Notes under the pieces: generated by a model
What the model was told of the DNA's origin: nothing
The model's input: only the letters and a program-made list of their open reading frames with translations
Database searches by the model: none
Part shown: positions 1-5,461 of the stretch, in pieces
Numbering within the stretch: position 1 is the first letter of the stretch
Layout of the letters: every line of letters starts with the position of its first letter
Program-made: the position numbers and the translations under genes
NCBI GenBank assembly: GCA_025356925.1
Contig: JANXQE010000740.1
Location: 1 to 5,510 of the forward strand
Origin: Limisphaerales bacterium
Lineage (GTDB): Bacteria > Verrucomicrobiota > Verrucomicrobiia > Limisphaerales > UBA8199
Reading direction: 5' to 3'
DNA length: 5,510 nucleotides

Positions 1-142
1 ATTCGAAATAACTGAGTCCCGCTCCTCCATAAACTTCCGGCACCAGAACACCCATCATACCCAGTTTGCCAAGTTCCTTAAAAATATGCAGGGGAAATTC
101 CTGGCTCTCATCCCATTCCATTATATATGGTTTGATGTCCCG
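1..142 (-). pseudogene. Acyl-CoA dehydrogenase fragment, N-terminus missing, continues off the left edge
   Basis: Reading right to left from about 142, one frame gives DIKPYIMEWDESQEFP, then HIFKELGKLGMMGVLVPE, then VYGGAGLSYFE. This is the N-terminal helical domain signature of acyl-CoA dehydrogenases (P-x-x-x-EWD-x-x-x-FP, then a GxMG-V-VPE-YGGAG block), the flavoenzymes that oxidise acyl-CoA in fatty-acid or branched-chain amino-acid breakdown. Family members normally have about 20-30 residues before this point, with an 'LTEEQ...R..VR.FA' type helix. Here those residues are absent in all three minus frames, and the open frame hits a TAA at 167-169 after a run of unrelated codons. An ATG at 119-121 lies inside the conserved block and has no Shine-Dalgarno sequence, so it is an unlikely native start. 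The family call is firm. Whether this is a truncated pseudogene, a recombination junction or an assembly join cannot be told here, and the rest of the gene is outside the window. Confidence 0.72.
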
Positions 143-314
143 CGGCGCAGCCCACAAGACCAACCGTTATCAGGACACCAATCGTTCGGCGCAGCCGACG
201 ACGACGCGGGCTCAAGGGCGAACCGGAAGATCCACGTCGTGCGCCGTCCGGTCCTCGGGAAACATCTCTGGGGAGGTGCCCAGGCGTTAAGGGTGCGTCC
301 AAGTCATCCACAAA
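143..314. other. GC-rich non-coding spacer, no gene recognised
   Basis: This stretch separates the 3' end of the pentaheme cytochrome gene from the broken acyl-CoA dehydrogenase. Short open frames exist on both strands, but their translations are arginine/serine/proline-rich and low in information, and none has a convincing ribosome binding site. The 9-mer GGCGCAGCC occurs twice (144-152 and 188-196), the second within a small palindrome TCGGC-N3-GCCGA (186-198). No strong hairpin followed by a T-run was seen, so no terminator for the cytochrome gene can be assigned. Confidence 0.5.
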
Positions 315-2435
315 TCATTTTGGCCGCTCTTCCAAGGCCTTGGCTAACCGCTCAATGGTTGGTCCAGTCGAGTTTGAGGCGTGCGAAGTCATCTTCACCT
401 CAACGTTCGCAGTAGCTCGATCGATCTCGGTTACGGCCGACGTAAGTTTGTTCTCGTCCCCGAAAAGGTAGTTCAACAGAAACTGGTCTACCTTGCGATA
501 TTGCAGGCTGGCGGTGATGCGATACGTGCCTGATTGGTCAGGCGAAGGCATCTGCACCAGATTGGTCTGATCCCGTTGGGGAGTTGGTGAAGCCGGGCCT
601 TCGGCGAGGGTGCCCGTGCAAGGAATGGAGAACTGTGCGGTGTCCGAGTAACCGGGGAATATCGAGCGCCGAAAACGCACTCCCACCATCTCCCACAAGT
701 TGTGGCGGTCAATCAGGTTTCCGTTCTGGTCGACGGGTTCTGCCTTGAAGAGGAAAGTGCCCGGAGTGATGAAATTTTTGGTGTCTCTTTTGCCGGAACT
801 AAAGACTTCCTTGCCCTTATTGTCAGTGACGTGGACCTCGAGCCAGCTTTGAATCAAGTCCAAGGGACCAGTTGGATAATCGTGCCCCACTTTGTTGGAG
901 GTCATGATAACGCGTAACGGAATGGGCTCTCCCACTCCTATCGTTTGAGGAACGTCCAAGGTTACCTTCACGATTGGGCCATCCGACCATTTTTCAGCGA
1001 TCTCCGGTATCCGCTGTTTGCCTTGAAGCCACTGCTCTGTGAGGCGCACCTGTTGTTCCCAACCTTCCAACTTGAGGGCTCGGGGCATCAGTTCATTGGA
1101 GGCGATGAACCGGTGGCTGCGATGTTTCCCGTCGTTGGGTTTCCTATTGTAGTCGCTCTCGTCCCCTGCCGCGGGATCAGTTGAATCCACCAGCGGCATG
1201 TGACATTCCCGGCATTCCACTGTTTTTTGTGAATCGCCCTTGTGGTTCCAATGGCTGGCGGCCCAGTTGTCGTATTGATTCTGTAACTGTACCCAGCCCA
1301 CACGATTGACTTCCTGGTCGATGAATTGTTTGTGGCAGGCGGCGCAGTATTCAGGTTTCTTAAACATGCGCTTGCTCAGTTTTGCATGTTCCTGCGGATA
1401 AGTTCGGATGAGAAAATCCCGTGCCGTTCGGCCCAATCCTTTCAATTGCCACTGCCACAGGTATTCGTGAGGTTGCGTCACGGTATAGTTGGCGTTGCCC
1501 TTCAGATCGGTCTCCCGGACGGCATGACACGCCAGGCAAGAGATTCCTTCCTGATACCCAGGCAAGCTCGTTAAGTTCGTGGCAAAAATGTTTTTAGCGC
1601 CGGAGAACAAGGAAATCGGGTCGTGGCAACCACCGCAGTACCGGGTCGATTCCGGGCCGTTTTGCTTGGCCATAACGTTTTGGATGCCCTCAAAGACTGT
1701 ATCCATCGCCGCATACCTATGGGCGCTAGGCTTCCATTCTTCAAGAATCTGACTGTGGCAACCGGCAGTCCCGCAACTCACCGAGCCCGCCAGGGAACGC
1801 TCATCAAACGCCCCGCCGGTATCTGTCCGCGCCAGGCTGGGCGCAAACGGCCGGTTCGTGCCGTAGAGGTAGCTATAGTCGCTGGGCAACTGATTCTTAA
1901 AGTGGGTTCCGGAATAAGCTAGCGTGAGGGTCCCGATTAGAACCAGTCCCGCTAAGTTCACGGCCAGCACTTGGCCGAGATAACCGCCCGCCGCGGGTTT
2001 CTGCCCGTCTCGACTCTGGCGCAGATACGAAAACAGGACATGCGGCAGGAGCGCCCCAAACGTCACCATCGTTGTGATCAGATGGACCTTGCGCCACCAG
2101 CCCAGCGTTCGGATCCCGAAAAACCCCTGCCAGGTCAGTACCAGTCCCGAAAGGGCGCACAACAACAGTGCGACAACGCCCAGGTATCCAAGGACGGTAA
2201 TCTGGGAGGGTGCATAGGTGCGATACCGACGCCCGTGTTCCGCCACATACCATGCGAGGGGCAACAATACGAGCGTTCCGGCCAGGGTGTGGACAATCAC
2301 GGTCCACTGGATTAGCGCATGAAATGGCAAGCAGGTGATGGCCAAGCCTGAAATCGCCTCAAAGAGCAGGGCTCCCATGCTCAGCCGGGCCACGCTCGAA
2401 GCCCAATCGGAGGCCCCAGTCTCCGGCGAGTTCAC
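315..2435 (-). CDS. Membrane cytochrome b-like domain fused to a pentaheme c-type cytochrome domain
   Basis: This 706-residue protein is not matched to a named gene. Five hydrophobic segments (about 18-37, 43-63, 80-101, 118-138, 153-173) form the N-terminus. Basic loops at 67-73 (HGRRYR) and 139-146 fit the positive-inside rule with N-in topology and put everything after residue 174 in the periplasm. H49/H118 and H67/H132 lie on helices 2 and 4 in a way that could ligate two b hemes (inference). The soluble part has five c-heme motifs: one CX4CH (C221-C226-H227) and four CXXCH (C267, C300, C364, C408). Candidate distal histidines are SAHR (239), ASHWN (395) and HRSH (438-441), an arrangement reminiscent of cytochrome c554-like proteins. 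A beta-rich tail without hemes follows, including a GHDYPTG motif (518-523). The start is GTG at 2433-2435, with AAAGGA at 2441-2446 five bases upstream. It has its own FNR-type promoter and also lies downstream of the mono-heme gene. A likely role is electron transfer from quinol to a periplasmic substrate or partner; the substrate is unknown. Confidence 0.9.
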   Translation of the reverse strand: MNSPETGASDWASSVARLSMGALLFEAISGLAITCLPFHALIQWTVIVHTLAGTLVLLPLAWYVAEHGRRYRTYAPSQITVLGYLGVVALLLCALSGLVLTWQGFFGIRTLGWWRKVHLITTMVTFGALLPHVLFSYLRQSRDGQKPAAGGYLGQVLAVNLAGLVLIGTLTLAYSGTHFKNQLPSDYSYLYGTNRPFAPSLARTDTGGAFDERSLAGSVSCGTAGCHSQILEEWKPSAHRYAAMDTVFEGIQNVMAKQNGPESTRYCGGCHDPISLFSGAKNIFATNLTSLPGYQEGISCLACHAVRETDLKGNANYTVTQPHEYLWQWQLKGLGRTARDFLIRTYPQEHAKLSKRMFKKPEYCAACHKQFIDQEVNRVGWVQLQNQYDNWAASHWNHKGDSQKTVECRECHMPLVDSTDPAAGDESDYNRKPNDGKHRSHRFIASNELMPRALKLEGWEQQVRLTEQWLQGKQRIPEIAEKWSDGPIVKVTLDVPQTIGVGEPIPLRVIMTSNKVGHDYPTGPLDLIQSWLEVHVTDNKGKEVFSSGKRDTKNFITPGTFLFKAEPVDQNGNLIDRHNLWEMVGVRFRRSIFPGYSDTAQFSIPCTGTLAEGPASPTPQRDQTNLVQMPSPDQSGTYRITASLQYRKVDQFLLNYLFGDENKLTSAVTEIDRATANVEVKMTSHASNSTGPTIERLAKALEERPK

Positions 2436-2536
2436 ATTTGTCCTTTCATTTGTCGGGTCTTGGACATGGCCGAAGTATCCAAGGACAATGAGTATAAATG
2501 CTCCACCAGCAGAAGATTGGACAGGTTCACGGGATA

Positions 2537-2542
2537 TTTGTA
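2537..2542 (-). promoter_or_regulatory. Predicted -10 element of the pentaheme cytochrome promoter
   Basis: Read on the minus strand this is TACAAA (followed by T), matching TATAAT at four of six positions. If transcription starts at 2530, it sits at -12 to -7 and the neighbouring TTGAC-N4-GTCAA palindrome is centred exactly at -41.5. That is the classical class II geometry for FNR-family activators. This is a prediction from spacing only. Confidence 0.5.
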
Positions 2543-2564
2543 GCCACTCAGCCCGTGTGAGTCC

Positions 2565-2578
2565 TTGACCTAAGTCAA
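2565..2578 (-). promoter_or_regulatory. FNR/NNR/DNR-type operator TTGAC-N4-GTCAA upstream of the pentaheme cytochrome
   Basis: The sequence TTGAC-CTAA-GTCAA is a perfect two-fold palindrome. It lies 11 bp beyond the stop of the mono-heme gene and about 130 bp before the GTG start of the pentaheme gene. TTGAT-N4-ATCAA is the FNR consensus; the C/G variant is typical of NO- or oxygen-responsive relatives such as NNR/DNR. Two identical-arm sites occur in the divergent region at 4401 and 4448, which makes chance unlikely. The regulator itself is not in the window. Confidence 0.75.
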
Positions 2579-2589
2579 AAGGAATCGCG

Positions 2590-3900
2590 CTAGCCCGGCA
2601 AATCTCGAAAATCCGGATGCGTCTGTTTCAGGATTTTCCAAATTCGCGCTCGTTCTTCTACAGGGATGTAGTCGTATCGCGAATCCGGCGTTGTGGGATC
2701 CAGCGCGCGGACTAGCCGGGACCGAACCCGGCGCTTTAGCTCCGTTGGCAATATTCGAAAGCAGTCCGAGTAAATCAGATAACTACACCGGTTCTTGAAC
2801 AGGTGCCCTGCCAGTTGCAAATCCTTTAATGAACTACCATCGTCAGCGCGGGGCGCTTGCCGGCAAAAGGCTTCTCGAAAGGCGGGCGAGCCTTCCACCC
2901 GGGGCGGCAACTGGGCTTCATCTTTGAAGAGCAAATCATCCACCACCTGTTGGGCGGCAGACGCGAAGACATGTTTGACGCTGTCATAGGCCAACCACTC
3001 GGTCACCGGTTCCTTCAATTCCATTTGAAGGTTTTTTTGATAAGCGAGCATGCGGCGGCAATCCAGGGAGGCGCGCGTCAGCGTGTTCTGCATCGCGGTT
3101 TGATGTTCCAAAACCAGCAAGGCCACGATGTCGCTGTCCGGCCTCAGATATGACTTCGTCGAAAACAGGCCGGATAGATCGGTGACATTGGCTCCGCGTC
3201 TTAAGTCCACTACCAGTTGGTCGTTCTCCTCGCGAGCCACCGCATTTCCCCGATGCACAGAATCGCCGTGCTTGCCAGTCACATACCATCCTCCCCACCG
3301 GTTCGTGAAGGGAGTTCGAAAATCCACGACCTCCGACCCATAACGGAACAACGGCTCGCCGGTTGCGTCGGTGAACATCGAGCGAACAAAGACCCCGGGA
3401 ATGTCGCGGACGAACTGGCCTCCGTGGCAGGTCATGCAATTACTGTCCCGCACAAAGCGCGGCTGCTCTGCATTCGGATCCAAGCTGTAAAATACTGGGC
3501 CGAGCTGAGGGTCAATGGTGGCGACTTCGATTAAACCATCCGGCACCCAGCCAACGTAACTGGTATCTGAGAAAAAAATGGCCCGCGGACGTTTTGGGTT
3601 GATGACCTGACGCTGAAAACTCGTTTTCGAAAATACCAGGACCTGGCTGTCGATGGAAATGTGGAGCTCCTTCAACAGTCGCTGCAAGACTACTTTGCCC
3701 CCTCCCGTCCAAGGCGACGCCGATGCTGAGGGTGTTTCCAATTCCGCCACGCCATCGTGCGTTTTGGCGGTGGAGTAGTTGAACGGCGGCTTTTCGTAAG
3801 CTGCGTCGATTTGTGCCCTGACGCTATTGGGGTGTAGCAGCGCAACCATTGCCATCGTCGCGCGCACTGAGGTTCGAGTCATGTACTGATTTGCCGGCAC
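2590..3900 (-). CDS. Exported mono-heme c-type cytochrome-like protein of unknown function
   Basis: The 436-residue frame begins with GTG at 3898-3900, 12 bp after the stop of the YgbA-family gene. An ATG at 3880-3882 (residue 7) gives a better signal peptide: a short basic n-region (MTRTSVRA), a hydrophobic TMAMVALL, and possible cleavage after SVRA (residue 29). Neither start has a good Shine-Dalgarno sequence, so coupling to the upstream gene is likely. There is a single CMTCH c-heme motif (C155, C158, H159) in a setting CMTCHGGQF. Other conserved-looking stretches are FFSDTSYVGWVP (109-120), PFTNRWGGWYVTGKHG (197-212), RCSYLIYSDCF (371-381) and a terminal RYDYIPVEERARIW (408-421). A lone heme in mid-chain with a long flanking fold is unlike small class I cytochromes c. 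I do not recognise a characterised homologue. A periplasmic location and an electron-transfer or redox-enzyme role with the pentaheme protein are inferred from the signal peptide and gene order. The gene ends at TAG (2590-2592). Confidence 0.85.
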   Translation of the reverse strand: MPANQYMTRTSVRATMAMVALLHPNSVRAQIDAAYEKPPFNYSTAKTHDGVAELETPSASASPWTGGGKVVLQRLLKELHISIDSQVLVFSKTSFQRQVINPKRPRAIFFSDTSYVGWVPDGLIEVATIDPQLGPVFYSLDPNAEQPRFVRDSNCMTCHGGQFVRDIPGVFVRSMFTDATGEPLFRYGSEVVDFRTPFTNRWGGWYVTGKHGDSVHRGNAVAREENDQLVVDLRRGANVTDLSGLFSTKSYLRPDSDIVALLVLEHQTAMQNTLTRASLDCRRMLAYQKNLQMELKEPVTEWLAYDSVKHVFASAAQQVVDDLLFKDEAQLPPRVEGSPAFREAFCRQAPRADDGSSLKDLQLAGHLFKNRCSYLIYSDCFRILPTELKRRVRSRLVRALDPTTPDSRYDYIPVEERARIWKILKQTHPDFRDLPG

Positions 3901-3912
3901 TAAGCTTAGTTC

Positions 3913-4194
3913 TTATTGCTCGATCCGTCTGAGCCATCCATCCAACAAGTGGCACAAGCTCAACCAAGGATGCTCCCAAAGCATGCGCGGACCGGCGAAC
4001 CGCATCACGTCTTTAATTTGTTCGCGTCGATCGCGTTGGTAGCAATGCACCGGGCATTTCGCACAGGTTGGCTTATCCGCGCCGAATCGGCAACGATCCA
4101 GCCGCAGTTTGATGTAGCACATCAGCCCCTGACACTCGTCGCACAATGGTGTGCCGTGTTGCTCGCGGCAATAAATGTGGACCATCGCGGCCAC
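3913..4194 (-). CDS. ygbA: YgbA-family ('nitrous oxide-stimulated promoter') cysteine-rich protein, N-terminus uncertain
   Basis: The family pattern is clear: YC-x8-CxxC (C9, C18, C21), RLDRCRFGADKPTC (32-44), CPVHCYQRDRREQ (47-59), then MRFAGPRMLW and HLLDGW at the end. Nine cysteines in 93 residues suggest a metal or iron-sulfur site, but this is not proven for the family. The enterobacterial homologue ygbA belongs to the NO-responsive NsrR regulon; its biochemical role is poorly defined. The GTG at 4192-4194 is the first standard start in frame, yet the frame stays open upstream and encodes RRLAREWKT (4195-4221), which matches the usual family N-terminus (R-L-x-R-E-x-K-T before the first conserved Met). 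So the true product should begin further upstream, by a non-standard start or after a lost base. It is the first gene of the leftward set, 12 bp before the mono-heme gene, and its promoter probably uses the FNR-type site at 4401. Confidence 0.88.
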   Translation of the reverse strand: MAAMVHIYCREQHGTPLCDECQGLMCYIKLRLDRCRFGADKPTCAKCPVHCYQRDRREQIKDVMRFAGPRMLWEHPWLSLCHLLDGWLRRIEQ

Positions 4195-4363
4195 TGTTTT
4201 CCACTCTCGCGCCAGCCGGCGATTTCGAAACTGAGTGTGGCCAGGGGAGCGATTGAGCGGGCCATTGAGTTCATATTTGCATGTCGTTCTTTACAGCAAG
4301 CGTTTGCGCAATTTGCCCGTTGCCGGAACCTGGACTTGTTTTGCTTGCGCTCAGATTGTGAAG

Positions 4364-4387
4364 CACCTCCACAACCTAGCGGAGGTG
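4364..4387. repeat. Inverted repeat CACCTCC-N10-GGAGGTG
   Basis: Seven perfectly complementary bases (4364-4370 and 4381-4387) flank a 10-base loop. The repeat lies around the predicted leftward transcription start (4366) and the -10 element (4373-4378). There is no T-run on either side, so it does not look like an intrinsic terminator. It could be a secondary operator or simply chance. Confidence 0.35.
4373..4378 (-). promoter_or_regulatory. Predicted -10 element of the leftward ygbA-cytochrome promoter
   Basis: Read on the minus strand this is TAGGTT, keeping the most conserved T1, A2 and T6 of TATAAT. With a start at 4366 it lies at -12 to -7, and the palindrome at 4401-4414 is centred exactly at -41.5. 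The agreement in spacing is the main support. Confidence 0.42.
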
Positions 4388-4400
4388 GCAATTAATGGAT

Positions 4401-4414
4401 TTGACTGAGGTCAA
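4401..4414 (-). promoter_or_regulatory. FNR/NNR/DNR-type operator, probably driving the leftward genes
   Basis: TTGAC-TGAG-GTCAA is a perfect palindrome with the same arms as the sites at 2565 and 4448. A good -10 match at class II spacing exists only on the minus strand side (4373-4378), so I assign it to the ygbA-like gene and the mono-heme gene. It could also act on the rightward genes from further upstream. Confidence 0.72.
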
Positions 4415-4447
4415 GGTTTTCAGGTTGGGTGCAAAAGTCTCCCTTGT

Positions 4448-4461
4448 TTGACTTGCGTCAA
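4448..4461 (+). promoter_or_regulatory. FNR/NNR/DNR-type operator, probably driving the cupin-DUF2249 genes
   Basis: TTGAC-TTGC-GTCAA is a perfect palindrome. Its centre lies 41.5 bp before the A of the cupin ATG (4496). If it works as a class II site the transcript would begin at the start codon itself; the hexamer at 4484-4489 (GAGCCT) is a poor -10, keeping only A2 and T6. The first bases could also be read as a TTG start for the cupin frame, but overlap with the operator makes that start unlikely. Confidence 0.7.
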
Positions 4462-4495
4462 ATCTTTCAGGTGCGACTCGTGCGAGCCTGGGCAC

Positions 4496-4891
4496 ATGAG
4501 CGAAAAGCCTTTGATTGACCCGGCGAACGAGAAAATCGTTTCGCTGGCCGATGAAACCAAGTTTGCCCCAAACGGAATCGTAAGCCGAACCCTCCTGCGC
4601 ACTGATACCACGCGCATCGTGCTCTTCGGATTCGCCGAAGGCCAGGAATTGACCGAGCACACTTCGACCCAGCAAGCGGTGATTCAAATTCTTACCGGCG
4701 AATGCGAGTTTAGTTTGGCGGGGCAACCTTATTTTTTGAAGTCGGGGGACCTGCTTTACATGCCGCCAAACCTGCGCCACGCCGTCAAGGCGACGCGGCC
4801 ATTCTCCATGCTGCTCACCTTAACCAAACCGCTGGAGAAGAGCGCTTCGCCCAGGCTTCCAGAGCGTCAGGATGCTCGGCACGCGGTTTGA
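4496..4891 (+). CDS. Small cupin-domain protein
   Basis: A 131-residue single-domain cupin (beta-barrel) protein with no signal peptide, so probably cytoplasmic. Cupin motif 1 is seen as EGQELTEHTSTQQ...ILTGE (48-69) and motif 2 as GDLLYMPPNLRHAV (84-97). Of the usual metal ligands only H55 and H95 are clear: the second His of motif 1 is Ser57 and the usual Glu position holds Ala61, so classical three-His/one-Glu metal binding is doubtful. The ATG at 4496 was chosen because upstream in-frame starts overlap the operator at 4448-4461; no strong Shine-Dalgarno sequence precedes it. It is followed after 14 bp by the DUF2249 gene, so the two form an operon. Cupin and DUF2249 genes are often found together near nitrogen-oxide metabolism genes. 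The likely role is sensing or binding a small ligand; this is not established. Confidence 0.86.
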   Translation: MSEKPLIDPANEKIVSLADETKFAPNGIVSRTLLRTDTTRIVLFGFAEGQELTEHTSTQQAVIQILTGECEFSLAGQPYFLKSGDLLYMPPNLRHAVKATRPFSMLLTLTKPLEKSASPRLPERQDARHAV

Positions 4892-4905
4892 ATTGAGCCA
4901 CCTCG

Positions 4906-5424
4906 ATGAGCGACAATACTATCACCTTGGATGTGCGCGCAGACATTCGCGCGGGACGCGAGCCCTTCTCCAAAATTATGGCGGCCGCCGGCAGTTTGGC
5001 GCCCGGGGCAAAGCTCATCCTCATCGCACCTTTCGAGCCCAAGCCGTTGTTTCACGTGCTGGCGAAACAAGCTTTTTGCCATGATTGCCAACGAACGGCC
5101 GCAGGCGATTGGCAGGTGCTGGTCTGGCGTGCTGAAGAAATCCCCGCCGCCAGCCAATCCGCTCCGATCATTTCGCCTGGATGCCCCACCGCGGTGACTC
5201 AGCCGGCAGAGGTCATCCAACTCGATGCGCGCGGGCTCGAACCACCGCAGCCGCTGGTGACCATTCTTGAAGCGGTAACTGCTCTCTCGCCGGGCGCAAT
5301 GCTGCGCGCGCGGACAGATCGCCGCCCCATGCATCTTTACGCCCAACTTGAAGAACGCGGTTTCACGGGCGAATCCCACCAACAAGCCGATGGAAGCTTC
5401 ATTACCCTTATCCGCCACTGCTAA
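4906..5424 (+). CDS. Tandem DUF2249-domain protein (TusA/SirA-like fold)
   Basis: The 172 residues hold two copies of the DUF2249 domain. Copy 1 spans about 7-76 (LDVRADIRAGREPF, LAPGAKLILIAPFEP, then AFCHDC and a closing DWQVLVWR). Copy 2 spans about 104-171 (IQLDARGLEPPQPLVTILEA, LSPGAMLRARTDRRP, LEERGF, ITLIRH) and fits the family better. A proline/serine linker (79-102) joins them. DUF2249 proteins are small cytoplasmic proteins of the TusA-like superfamily with no firmly known reaction, frequently encoded beside nitrogen-oxide or hemerythrin-type genes. The C58-H-D-C61 pair in copy 1 could bind a metal or be redox-active (inference). The ATG at 4906 lies 14 bp after the cupin stop with only a weak ribosome binding site, so translational coupling to the cupin is likely. 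The end at 5422-5424 (TAA) is just before the next open frame. Confidence 0.9.
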   Translation: MSDNTITLDVRADIRAGREPFSKIMAAAGSLAPGAKLILIAPFEPKPLFHVLAKQAFCHDCQRTAAGDWQVLVWRAEEIPAASQSAPIISPGCPTAVTQPAEVIQLDARGLEPPQPLVTILEAVTALSPGAMLRARTDRRPMHLYAQLEERGFTGESHQQADGSFITLIRHC

Positions 5425-5461
5425 TCTCACGCCGGCGCGGCCAGTCACAGGGACCTCGGCG

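Larger units (their letters stand above)
2436..2589 (-). promoter_or_regulatory. Intergenic region and predicted 5' leader of the pentaheme cytochrome gene
   Basis: This 154-bp gap separates the mono-heme gene from the pentaheme gene. It holds an FNR-type palindrome (2565-2578), a matching -10-like element (2537-2542) and, by spacing, a predicted transcription start at 2530, giving a leader of about 95 nt. A 6-bp inverted repeat (CACGGG 2528-2533, CCCGTG 2552-2557) brackets the -10 element. No clear terminator lies after the mono-heme gene, so read-through from the upstream promoter is also possible. Confidence 0.6.
4195..4495. promoter_or_regulatory. Divergent intergenic region between the ygbA-like gene and the cupin gene
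   Basis: About 300 bp. The left end (4195 to about 4221) is probably the unannotated N-terminal coding part of the ygbA-like gene. The middle holds ATGs in other frames (4272-4274, 4263-4265) and what would be its leader. The right end carries two FNR-type palindromes 47 bp apart, centre to centre (4401-4414 and 4448-4461), and a short inverted repeat (4364-4387). No RNA gene or other long open frame with coding character is apparent; the longer frames here are antisense or out-of-frame shadows. Confidence 0.6.

Noticed and set aside
108..311. Minus-strand 67-codon frame with a lipobox-like ITVGLVGCAAG stretch
   Set aside because: The lipobox-like part is near the C-terminal end of the frame, preceded by an arginine/serine-rich low-complexity stretch, and the frame stops 13 residues after the Cys, inside the acyl-CoA dehydrogenase fragment. 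It looks like chance.
143..314. Possible tRNA, CRISPR or insertion-sequence end in the GC-rich spacer
   Set aside because: No cloverleaf, regular repeat-spacer pattern or terminal inverted repeats could be found; only a duplicated 9-mer is present.
2984..3439. Minus-strand 151-codon frame inside the mono-heme gene
   Set aside because: It is an out-of-frame shadow of the 436-codon gene, which carries the CMTCH motif and signal peptide in its own frame.
3916..4395. Plus-strand 159-codon frame opposite the ygbA-like gene
   Set aside because: It is antisense to a gene with unmistakable family motifs; its translation shows no motif.
4381..4451. Tiny plus-strand frame (ATG at 4395, 18 codons) preceded by a perfect GGAGGT
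   Set aside because: It runs through one operator and into the next, no promoter for it was seen, and the GGAGGT is one arm of an inverted repeat. Its Shine-Dalgarno match is noted, but a translated leader is not supported.
4448..4495. TTG start adding 16 residues to the cupin
   Set aside because: The TTG is part of the operator palindrome and the added residues do not extend the cupin fold; ATG at 4496 is preferred.
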